Shown here piece after piece: positions 43,395-54,272 of a stretch of 64,000 nt of DNA (positions are counted from its first letter, which is position 1; each line of letters starts with the position of its first letter). This stretch comes from Heligmosomoides polygyrus polygyrus. Taxonomy: Eukaryota > Nematoda > Chromadorea > Rhabditida > Heligmosomidae. Location of the stretch: assembly GCA_947396885.1 (NCBI GenBank), contig OX377205.1, positions 73,814,969-73,878,968 of the forward strand. The letters are read 5' to 3'. The position numbers were made by a program, and so were the translations under genes. The notes beneath the pieces were generated by a model. The model was given only the letters and a program-made list of their open reading frames with translations. It did not search any database and was not told the DNA's origin.

Positions 43395-44471
43395 CTGTTA
43401 GCTAACCCATTACCGGGACCCATACAACTACCGCTTACCCAATTCAGTAGTAGTTATAGGGTGAGGGAAGTGTAGAGGAAGGGCGAAGCGTAAGGATGAC
43501 AGCTGCTGCCTACTTGGGGAAGAGTCCCAAACCTCTATGCCCATAGAAGAAGCAACCGCTCTCTCCATGCCTACGTAGGAAGCAGCCGCTGCCCTTATCC
43601 GCTCTCAATGTTCCTACTTATACGGCACATGGTTCACGGCTATTCGAGTCGATGGCTAAAGCGACTTACTCTCGATAATGTGACCACATGTCCTTTAAGG
43701 TTTTACCACGTTAAAGCGATACATCGGGGATAGAGGGGGTGGAATACGTGCCTTAAACTCTGTATGAATCTTATGGGAACAGAAGAGGAGTGCCTAGCTG
43801 ATGCTCAAGAAAGAGAACATTTTGTTTAGCTCTGTGGGCCTGCTACTGTGTATCGCATTCCAGTTTTCATCCCTTTTCAGTCATTCCGTTTGTCGGACCG
43901 GAAAACTTAATAAAGTGGGAATAGACCACAAAGGCTCTGTCAGAAGTTAGTGACGTGCTGTGCTGTAGCGAGTACTATCCACCTTTTGATAGCACCAGTT
44001 TCTGCCCTCTCAAGGGGAACTTGGTTGTCTTGGGCCGTCTAAAGTTCTCTGGATAGTGTTGGAATCTTGAAGAAAGCAACGTCTTTCAGTTATCCACCCA
44101 CCCTCCTTCAACCACAGTTGTGAATGGGAGAATGGAAAGTGTGTTCTTTAAAAAAATAAAAGAACTGGTCTTCGGAGATTGATGCCATGTAGCCAGAATA
44201 CTCGAGCGTGACTATATCTATGACTACACGATTGCAAAATTCCGAGACTGTTAAAGGCAAGCAACTGTTTTCTTAATAAGAAAATAATGAGGCTATTCTA
44301 TGCATAGATTCATCCTAAAACACCGGCTCTGGACGCAATTTAAAATGTAATCCTATATTGTTGTCGTACTGTCAGATTTATTTAGAATCACATACAATGA
44401 CTAAATGTGGCAAGAGTATTGAAATATGTGAGCGTAAGAAGAGCGTGAAGGCAAAGAACATTTTTGCACTA
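43395..44471. other. Unassigned intergenic DNA
   Basis: A small direct repeat (GAAGCAACCGCTCTC / GAAGCAGCCGCTGCC, about 43550-43590) is visible. Nothing else recognised. Confidence 0.4.
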
Positions 44472-44483
44472 TTAATGATGTCC

Positions 44484-44791
44484 ACGGGCGCGTGCAGCGC
44501 AGTCGGAGGAAGCGCCGACGGTCGCGTGCACCCGATACCAGGTTCCTGGTTCGGATTTCCCGCCCAGGCCAACCAAGCCTTCCATCCCTCCTGGGTCACT
44601 GAATTGGTACCAGATTTGTCCGGGAAGGATAAAGCCCTGACTTGTTCATCGGCTGGCCACCGCAAGTCATTGTGTGGCCAAGCACGCATTCAAATCGCCT
44701 CCACGACATCCCGTAGAAGTAGAATGCGTGGCGCATCCCAAGAGATTGAGTAATAGAGATTGAGTAAGCGTCCTTTATTCTTTGTTATTTT
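44484..44791 (+). repeat. tRNA-derived SINE with 12-bp target-site duplication
   Basis: TTAATGATGTCC occurs exactly at 44472-44483 and 44792-44803. Between them is a complete SINE: A box CAGCGCAGTCGG, B box GGTTCGGATTTC, the body with CTTGTTCATCGGCTGGCCAC, and a tail in which ATAGAGATTGAGTAA is partly duplicated before CGTCCTTTATTCTTTG. Confidence 0.9.
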
Positions 44792-44947
44792 TTAATGATG
44801 TCCTGTCCTCAGAGACACCCTCTGCTATATGCATCAGGATGCCAGATATATGTGAGAAATGACGAGTACCAGAGGAAAATTGGTAGTAATCAACAACAGA
44901 ACTCTGTAACCTGATGTTACAAGATCTTTTGCCGCCATTAAAACTCT

Positions 44948-45022
44948 CGCGCCAGGCGGAAGATGGACTCCTACTCCCTACCTTCCAGGCAGGATGTTAG
45001 CCACTATGCTATCAGCGCTGTT
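44948..45022 (-). repeat. tRNA-like fragment
   Basis: On the minus strand, TAGCATAGTGGCTAACA is an A-box-like segment, followed about 45 nt later by GTAGGAGTCC, a weakened B box. Layout resembles 63417-63492. Probably a tRNA-derived repeat. Confidence 0.35.
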
Positions 45023-45030
45023 AAACGTGC

Positions 45031-48000
45031 CGCATCTGCCATATCCTCGCTGCAGCTACCTCTCAGCACTCTTCCACGATATCTGGATGTTACATGTGAT
45101 CAAACAGGGTTGTTACTGTAATCCTTCTAGGAAAGAGGGTGAAGGTACAGGTCCTGCATGGCGCGAGAGTTAGGTTCGCCACAAACCATCTTTGACTGCA
45201 CAGGACTCCACAGCATCTACCCCCGCTTGAAACAAATGTGTAGGATATTGTTTTGAATAATCGGAGCTTTAATCTATATCTTCTGTCGTTTCTGATAAAG
45301 GAAACCCTCCAATTTACGGCAGCTTCTAACGACTACTGGTAGTCTTATACTATGCTCGACAAATTGCTGACTCGAACACTTTTGCGTGTCGCGCACGCAT
45401 GAGAAACATTTACATGCGTCTAATTTATTTTCGCACAGGTGCTGGTCGCTACCACGAACGAGGGAGGCAATAGAGGGGCAGGTCTGATTGCAGACGCGGT
45501 CAGCATCTTGCTCCTCCCCATTTTCCGTGTGGGACCGGAGCTGAACACTTTTTGCGTTGTAACGGGAGCCACTCTAAATTCAGAATTCTCAGAATCACGC
45601 TATAATGGGAGTAGCGTTGTGTCCGACTCGTCTTAAGCGGAATTGGTTTATATTGGCGTAAGGGTACGCTGGTCGGAGCCAGAGAAAATCTACGTTACGT
45701 CGAGAGTCGCTTGCTACCCGGAGGCGTTATGACGTGAGGGAACTGTATCATCTAATCTATTGCTAGAATCCTCTCACATCAGTCACCGAAGACTATTTGA
45801 GGATATTAGAAAGTTTTCACATGAAAGGGAACGTTGTATGTTGACCCATTGGACGTGAAGATTATTCTGAAGATCTGCAGTTTTCAAGAAAGAGTAATAA
45901 ATCTTAGTGATATATTAATCTAATGTTCTTTAATTTATTTAAAAAACGCATTTCATCTCATTGTTTCGTATACTGCTCGCTTCGCTCCCAACCTGTAGAC
46001 GAAACAGAAAATGTCGCGCTCATCCAGTCTGCGACAGCTATTTGAAAATGTTTAGAAAATTATTCACTTGACTCGGTGAATTCCATTCTTTAGCTCCCTC
46101 TCTGTCGTCGATTTGTAGAGCACTTAAAAAGTCTTGTTGGAAAAGCACTTAATTCATTATTAGATGACGTACAATTTCGGATGCAGATGAGGCTGCTTCA
46201 CGTAGAAAGCTGTCGTATCCATGACGTCCTAAAAGAACTGAAAGTCGAGCACCTCTTATTAAATCGAAAAATACGTGCAGAAAATCTTTATTTTTGACTG
46301 CAGAACATTTATTAAAGTAATCAAAGCTTCATCCAGTTTTGTGCTTTAATCCAAGTCATTTAATCAATCAATCAATAATCTTGAGTAAAAGAAGCAGCGG
46401 TCGAATCTCTGCAGTGTCGAAACCACACCTGGAAGGGAGCACATTGAGGTGTGCGAAGTCACATGATAAATTGAAAAAAATCGTGACGGATAGAAATAGG
46501 CTACTGATAGAAACAAGGAGGGTCGTAAATTTTTGAGAGAAACAGCACACCACGCTTGAGACTGGATTAGCTTCGTTGTCCGAGGCTTGCTGCGATGGCA
46601 TTAGACGTTTGCCTTGCTTTCCACCCGTGCTTGGCTGCTTTGTGCTACGGCTGCAGCTTCTGTCGCTGCTCCTCCTGCAAATCAGCAGATGCTCTGCCTT
46701 CCACAAGGCTGTGCTTCGAGCCGCTCGCTCTTCCATTCACCCGGTGCTTGTTCGTCTCGCCTTCGCTCGCGCACATAGTGGTCGCCCTGCTCCCTGGTCG
46801 AAGTCGCGTAGTCTCTACACCTCGCGAATTCGTTATTAGATATTCATGTAGATTGGTTCGCGCCCCAAACGCCCACCCTTAGACCCATGCTCCAGCGCTG
46901 TCCGTCACGGACAGCTGCCCGTCGCCGAAAAGAGCTCTGATTCGGCTTCCTTATTCACCGGCACGCCAACCTGACCTAGCTGGACTAGCTTCGCCATTGA
47001 AGGCGCACGGAGATGCATGGAGACAAACTCCTAAAAAACGTTTATTTGTAGTTAGCTGATAATCGTGAAAATATCGCCTTAATAAGTTTGTCGTTCTTCT
47101 CGCATTTCATTCGCTCAGTGACCAACGTTCTTCACTGATAGAACTCCTTTCAATTCTGTGTAGCATCAGGTCGACCAGTCATTTTTGTGTCTCTTCGTGT
47201 TCCCGAGCGTTTAGTTCTACACATTCGCTATTCATCTGGGAGCTCAAACTGGGCATGCCCATCTGCGATCTCATCAACCTGCGTTTTAACTGGACTGGGC
47301 CCTTTTTGAAATAATTTTTATATTCTCCCATGGACCAACGCCCCATATTGGTAGTCGAGAGTGGAACTGTAATAGTTCCCAAGCATGCACACTATACAAC
47401 GTCCGCGATCGTAGCAGCTTATGAACCTTCCCTATCCAACAAAATGTTTTACTATAAAATATTATTTATTTCACCTATCCAGCTTTTAATGCATAGGGCT
47501 GGCTACCAGCCGTGTTTAGAGAGCAAAAAAATTATTTCTTATTTATTCGTTTATTAATTGAATGTGCTATAATTCTTTATCCTTTTTCAATTGAACTGCA
47601 AGATTTGTCTTTTTTTCGAGCTGTTTGAGAAACATCAAATCCTTCACGATAATTGCCTTGCAAACAACACACGATATCCAGAGAAACTGGGTCGACAAAC
47701 GATGGCTCATCAAAAATATTCGGCGAATCTTCTCTTTCCAAACAAAATGTTCCACTTCTTCTCGTTTTCAAAAGTTTTCAAATTAGCTCCACATGGAGAA
47801 CTCATCCGACGAGTTTATCGCTTCGACAGCTTTAGGTTTCAACAACAAGGAAAACGCGTATGCACGCTCTTTACCGGAAGAGCTACTCGGATTTTTGCTC
47901 TTTCTATTCAGGTTAAAAATGTCCATTATGAGCCGATCAGTCTTACTATTAAAACAGTGAACCAAATCCAACATTGCTTTCCAGGCGAACTGATACGTAG

Positions 48001-48480
48001 CACTATAAAGAACTGGCATGATTCAGCGTCTTGGTGAGCCTAGACACCCCCCTTTGGTTACCACTAGTAACACTGAATCGAATTCATAGGCCTAAGCAAC
48101 CAAATGACGATAACTAAGGTAGGGTGGCAACCTCCTCTACATTTATTACAACCCAGTCAAAAGACTAAGCCATGTTTGGACATTCGCTCCAATATTGTTT
48201 ATTATGTTTTGTTGTTTGTTTCTTTGTCTATGTGATTGCACTCCACAGCACCCTCCCCCGCCCACCACCGTGATATTACGTGTGCTAATGTCTCCCAGGC
48301 GCTCAACATGCCAACTCAGTCATTTTTATGTAATTATGTATTAGGGTGTGAAGTAGGTTCTATCCACATTCTCCGACAAAAGGTAGCTCAGCTTCTCCTG
48401 AGCTATGTGGCAAGTTGGGTTGTAAGAAATCACTGGAATGTCCTTTGTTTATCATACAAGACTGGGATCTGCGAAGGCAA
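45031..48480. other. Unassigned intergenic DNA
   Basis: GC-rich and T/C-rich pockets lie at 45430-45640 and 46560-46980. A 148-codon plus-strand frame at 47591-48037 (HGELIRRVYRFDSFRFQQQG) has no domain I recognise and no clear start. No RNA gene or repeat end was seen. CAGCTTCTCCTGAGCT near 48389 is a small hairpin. Confidence 0.35.
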
Positions 48481-48499
48481 CATTTGTGGCTAATTATGG

Positions 48500-49495
48500 C
48501 TTGTGACCGCAACTACCCTCGACACTGCTTGTTGTACGAATTTGATGGAGGTCACTCCGCAGCAGAAGCTTGACGGAGTATATGCAGCAGATACGGTGAA
48601 GGTGTGCTGTTTACAAGAACCTGGAAGAGATGGTGCTCATGCACAGGCGACGCAGTTTGGAAGATGACACGAGATCGGCACGTCCAGTGGAGGTTAACGA
48701 TGGGACTCTCAGAGACGTCGTCGAAGCCGATCCCAGGGGTGTGGCAAGAAGGTTGAGCTGCAGCCACGCAGCCACATGACGGTGGACCGCCATCCTCGAG
48801 AGCTCGGGGAAGTTGCAAGGTACGCAAGCGGATACCTCACAAATTGATGGATCATCAATCCAGCAAGTAGATCCCTGTACTTCATTGGTTTCCAGAAAGC
48901 GCCATTTCGAATGGTTCTGGCGCAAAATCACGGGCGATGAAAAGGACGTGTCCCTGGTTTACCATGGTAGCCACAAGAGATGGGTGGCCGTAGGAAAGAG
49001 GCCGGAACTGGATGTCAAAATGAAAAGTTCACGAGAAGAAAGTGGTGTTGTCGGTTTGGTGGATGGTCTCTGGAGTTGTATACTGGAAGCTTCTGCAAGA
49101 TGGTGTCACAGTGACCGTCGACATCTACACCCTCCAGTAATACCCGTACGTTGCTCTCCAGACTCGCAGGAAATTGGTGTAACCGGGATGGAAAGTCCTA
49201 CCCCATCCCACTTATTCATCTGATCTAGCACCATCCAACCTCCACCTTTTTGCTCTCTGCAGCATTTCTTGGTTGGGAAATATACGGCGACAGAAGTGAC
49301 CTGTAACCGGTCCTGAATGCATTGCTCCTCGAAACCTTCAGAATTGTACAGACGCTATATTGAACAATTGCCGAGAAGATGGCAGCAAGTGATCAATAGT
49401 AGTGGTCTTTATATTATTGACTGATTGTAGGCTGTCTCTTAGAAAAATAAAAATTTTAAAAAATTCAAAGCGGAAGGGACTTATGATACACCCTG
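48500..49495 (+). pseudogene. Mariner transposase relic, fourth lineage
   Basis: WFWRKITGDEKDVSLVYHGS (about 48910) contains the first catalytic block (G-D-E-K), followed by KRWVAVGKRPELD, and LVDGLWSC (about 49055), matching the W-W-D-x-x-G-V-[IV] block in a nearby frame. The N-terminal helix-turn-helix (TSARPVEVNDGTL-like) is at about 48670. The 3' end shows GGGACTTATGATACACCCTG (about 49475), a likely inverted repeat; its 5' partner is missing, so the copy is truncated. Confidence 0.6.
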
Positions 49496-49705
49496 ATATT
49501 TGCCTACATTTCAGCGTTGTCGCATTATGGAAAGTGTACTCTCAATTGCTGGCTTGTATATCAGGCAGAATGATAGAATTAAAATATAATTTGCTCCAAT
49601 AAACAAACTGGAAACAATAATAAATTAACAGTAGTGTATGATTTCCAGGAGGGATTGGGTCCTACAGGGGCAATAGGTGGGTGCTTAACTTAAAGCACAA
49701 AAATG

Positions 49706-50006
49706 GTAAAGGTAAAGGTAAAGAAGGCGTTGCTTATTCCCTTCTGGGATGCGCCAGCGCACTCTACTTCTAGGGGGTGTCGTGGAAGCGACATGAATGC
49801 GTATTTGGCCATACAATGACTTGCGGTGGCCAGCCGATGAACAAGTCAGTGCTTTATCCTTCGCAGTCAAGTCTGGTACCAATTCACCGACCCCGGAGGG
49901 ATGGAAGCCTTGGTTGGCCTTGGTTGGCCGGAAAATCCGAACCAGGAACCTGGTATCAGGTGCACGCGACCGTCGCGCCTCCTCCGACTGCGCTACACGC
50001 GCCCAT
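49706..50006 (-). repeat. tRNA-derived SINE, full length
   Basis: Runs in minus orientation from an AAAGGTAAAGGTAAAG tail through GGGATGCGCCAGCGCACTCT, CACCGACCCCGGAGGGATGG, a duplicated TTGGTTGGCC, the B box GAAAATCCGAACC and the head CTGCGCTACACGCGCCC. Confidence 0.82.
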
Positions 50007-52929
50007 GCAACAAGCATATATGTATAGATAATGGGATTTCCAATATGGATTTCCAATTTTTTGTTGTTCTCTATTTCATTATTGCGTGATTCACCTCCTC
50101 CTATCTAACGATGTAGTAGCGAAGCATAAGGAGTTGCACATTCAGTAAGAATAATATTATTTTATTAAGTGGTGCAGGACGCACGTTAGACAAAACGGCA
50201 CTAATGGTACGAAAGACAACATGACTATCAAAATTTCAAAGGATAATTAACTTCCTTTCAAGCAAAACGTTTGAAAGAGCCGGAAAACTACTCGACAATA
50301 CAAAAATTGTGTTTTAAAGACGAACATGTAGGTCCGACTCTAATAAAACAACCAACTTTTGTGTAGCTTAGACCTTAGAAAGAAGATATTTTTCGAACAT
50401 TTCGTTGAATTATGACAGAATTGGCCCGGGTTTCCAGGTGAATCGAGATGTTTGCCAATCCGTTCTGACACATGCTTGGATGTAAGCACCTTCATAAGCA
50501 CATATTAACGGGGCGTACAACGAGTATTTATTTTTCAGCTTGCCCTACCGTTTATCTTTGTAACAAGTGGCCGTGGCTAGCATATTTTCCGCTTCTTATG
50601 CTTTCTCTGGTTTCCAATCTCGACTTTTATCTACTCTTTATCCTTTGGTTCTTCTCCTTGGAGCAAGATCGTCAACCTTCCGAAGCCAACTCGTAACAAG
50701 GAGTCCATCGTGCAGTTGTTTGCCCCATTCTCAGTCAGTTTCCTACTCACGCTTACGTCTCCCAGGGAGGCTTTCTTCCACCTAATTGTTTACTGCGGTT
50801 GCTGAAAGGATTTTCTTTGCCGTGAGCCTTCGAGATGGACGACAACGCCGTCGACTGGTTTTGCACTCGGATTCTCGAGAGCCGTCAATTCGAACTAGTC
50901 TTCTAAAGGTCTTTTCCGAGACTTTTCCTCCGTGAAACCTGGCGTGTCGCTTTTCCTCTCAGGCCGCAAGGGTATCACTCTTTCAACAGGATCTGATAGC
51001 GTACACCCTGCACTATGTTAATATTTACCATTCCGTAGGGGTGGGGATTATTTACTACTCCTATTCCATTCCTCTTGTAGCACTTTGCCTAGGAGGTTGA
51101 GCCTTTGCCTTTATTGAGTGAAGGTCTGCTTGCAAGTATGTCCTCACATGAATCAGTCTTGTCATTACATAACCCAGTCTCGCCGCTTCCTTATTAAACG
51201 GGACTCGCGAATTTATGAAAATTTCTTGCGCCTCCACTTGAGGTCGAAATCTTCTAGTGCGCTTTTGCCAATGCCCCTTCATCTTCTTCGCATCCATTAC
51301 ATTTGTTTGGTGTTGTTTTCTGGATCTCCTTTCCTATTATTAGATACCGACTGGTATTCTTTGTCAGTTCATGTTTTGCATTTTTATTTTGCCAGTTATA
51401 TGTTACGGCGAACAAAGACACTGACACTGTTTTAAAAAATTAAGTGCAATTTTTTGAAAATCTCTTAGCGCCTTGGCTGAGCTAATCTTTCTGGCCTCAA
51501 TTTCCTTCTGTATTCACTTTAATGCCATTTTTGGTTTTAGAGAAGGGAGACGATTGTTGAATATGTCTTGCGGTTACATGTTACACATATATTGAGCTAT
51601 AATTAAAACGTTTGGGTCAGGTAACGCTGCAAATAGTGTTTCTCTTGCTTGTCAACGCAAGGTGTTTGTTCTTTACACTATAGGAAATAGTCTACCTGAA
51701 CAACGTACCATTTCTTGTTTAAGAAATACGAATTACGAACTTTTGCCGTGGTTTTTCACCTATCAGGAGGCAGCTCTGCCAAATCCTAAGCTTGAACTAA
51801 GCTTGAACCATTAACTATTTTCTTTCGGTTTCTTTCGGGATGACAGGGGCTACGCTCCTCAGTCAACCACGTTAGGGTGACTTCATTCTCTTCTCTGCAG
51901 TAGCGCTTGAAGAAAAGCACCTAGAGAGCAATGGAAGGGAATATGGAATTGGTCGTCGCCTCGAAAGCGTGAGTTCATCTTCCGGTGGTCAACTCTGGCT
52001 GTCATCCCGGAAAGTGTCTCTATGTTAGCACCTTTATAGCTAGGAATGCCTGCTTCATAAACTCCAGCTATGTTTCACTATACCTTAAAGCTGATAACTG
52101 ACCTTATGAAATTTCTAATGTAAGGACTCTGTAACATTCTTGTCATTTAGCCTACTAAGTAGGCGAGGGGACTACCTTTCCTAAGTTGCCTATTGAGTGT
52201 TGTAGGAGACTGCTTGGGAAGCACCGCAATATTTCTCAAATTCTCAGCAGCCTATGGTTTAAGTCAAAGGCGATGAAAAACCGCAGCACGTCATTGTGAG
52301 CCGTTAAGGCAAAAGTGACGTCTGAAGCGGCATTGATGTGATCAGAATTTAATCTGAAGGAGATTCGGGAGTTCATCTACAACGTGATCTTGATAAGCTA
52401 TCGACCAACATTGTTAGCAGGTTTACTAGCCTTTCCAGGCTCTGAAGAATGCAAAGCTGTAGAAATATCAGCTGGAATAGAGCCGTTAACTGCCTTGGTC
52501 GATAGCTCATGAAGTTCACAACATTACTGAGCAACATGTCAGGATTTATGCAAAGCCGAGCCTAGACAGTTTTGAACTCCAATACTGGAGAGATCATAGT
52601 AATCCGCTAGGTCTTCTAACAGAAGCCGCAGTGTACTTTTAGGATCACTTCGCTTCCACATTCGCAAGAAGAGCAGCAGGGAATGAGTAATCTGCAAAGA
52701 AATCTCTGCGGATTTTAGATCTTAACCTTGGCGGAACCAATTTTTTAGATCCACCTTGGATGGCTGAGTCTCCGAAAGAAAGCATCCTGCGTTCAAGTTG
52801 CATTAGGTTAAAAATATATAATTTTGTAAAGTATCACGGTACGTCTACATCTGAGCTCTTAGGTCTGCAATCCAACAGTCCTGTTTCCAGCTGCGCCTCT
52901 GATAATATTGTCATAGTTGTATCCATGCA
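50007..52929. other. Unassigned intergenic DNA
   Basis: The largest stretch with nothing I can name. The minus frame 51061-51297 (HWQKRTRRFRPQVEAQEIFI) looks mildly protein-like but has no known motif. Bases 52500-52930 may hold LINE 3' material linked to the next feature. Confidence 0.35.
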
Positions 52930-53290
52930 ACCGGATTATTAGCTTTCGAGTAAAGTTGTCCTGTACACCCTCCAATTTGCGGAACAATCTCTTTTCTTGC
53001 GGCGAGAATATTGTGGCTGCACATCAAGAATAAGACGAACGTACATTTTGTAGGCACGAACAAAAATTGAAGGATCCTTCGATTTAATTGCTTGGAAAAG
53101 CTTACACACTTTCGCATTAGCCTTATTGGCAATTTTTATAGCATATTCTTTAAAATTGAGTTCTTTGGAGATTATAATACCCGGACTTTTACAGACTTTG
53201 TCCACAACTTGCAACGGAACTTCATTTAGAGTGTAGATACTGCCCAGTCCACAGACCTTTGGTAAACGAATAGAAGACTTAGCTAGCTGA
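52930..53290 (-). pseudogene. CR1-type LINE C-terminal relic
   Basis: Reads SPGIIISKELNFKEYAIKIA, then KDPSIFVRAYKMYVRLILDV on the minus strand. This corresponds to the D-L-G-x-x-x-x-x-x-L-x-F and A-Y-K-x-Y-V-R-P-x-L-[DE] blocks of CR1-type elements; compare AYKMYIRPI at 120. Confidence 0.65.
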
Positions 53291-54272
53291 GTTACTTTTT
53301 TGAAAAAGCTAACTACCGTCTTGTCGATTATTTCAATATATCATTCATCGTAACAAACCTTTCCTTTGTATATGTATCATAGCGCGAACTGACGGTAAGT
53401 CTACTAGTGATCGACAGGTTACGGTGCAATGCACGATACCCTATGGTAAAACATTTGGTCACCGTTTCAATTTAAAACCTCTTGTTTGCTTGAAAAATAA
53501 GAAAAGAAATTTCTGACATCTCCTTGAAGCAGTTGGCATAGCTCAAACATCAATAAAATGAACGCCGGAAATAAACTAGATGGATCTGTCAAGGAGGAAA
53601 TTATGGGAAAAATAGAGCACTAGAAAAAGAATAAAGAAAGGAAGAGAAAAAAGCAGAAAAAAGGGTAGTGTAGAAAATCTGGAAAAATGAAATAATCTTA
53701 AGTAGTCTAACCCGCTGCTGGATATCGCGGCTTCTTAAAGCCAAATACAAAAAACTCCGTACGTTCCATGATCGCAAACTCCATGTAAATGTCGTTTATA
53801 CTACCGGTCAAGCAACGATCGCGGCACACTTGCTAGAGCAATGCTAGTATCAAACAGTCAAGCATCTTTTTATTCATAGTTTTTTTCAAATAAAAAACCC
53901 AAATTTGCCAAACCAAATGGTGCCAAATTTTCTGGAGTACTAGTCGTCAATGTGGCGTACATTGGTAGAGGCGAAGAACATAGCAAACAAATTATTCCGT
54001 ACCGAATGCTGTGGTTGACTGTAATTAGCTATTTCCTGACTCCCGTGTAAGGAACACTATCGACTTGTACCGAAAACCTTACTGCGGCTGAGGCACAGGA
54101 ACTGTTGGGGTCAACACTATTTGGGACACACTGTTACGATCTTTTATTCATTTATTTATCTATATTCAATACACTGTGTACATAAGGTGGACATCAGAGA
54201 AAAACACAATCAATCAACACAACCAAACAGTAACGTAAAAGTTGGCACCTAGTTTTCCGTCAAAAAGTAGAA
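53291..54272. other. Unassigned, AT-rich
   Basis: AT-rich DNA with TTTATTTATCTA at about 54152. No gene recognised. Confidence 0.4.

Noticed and set aside
47591..48037. 148-codon plus-strand frame as a confident gene
   Set aside because: Parts look protein-like but I could not match a family, start or splice sites; left as unassigned.
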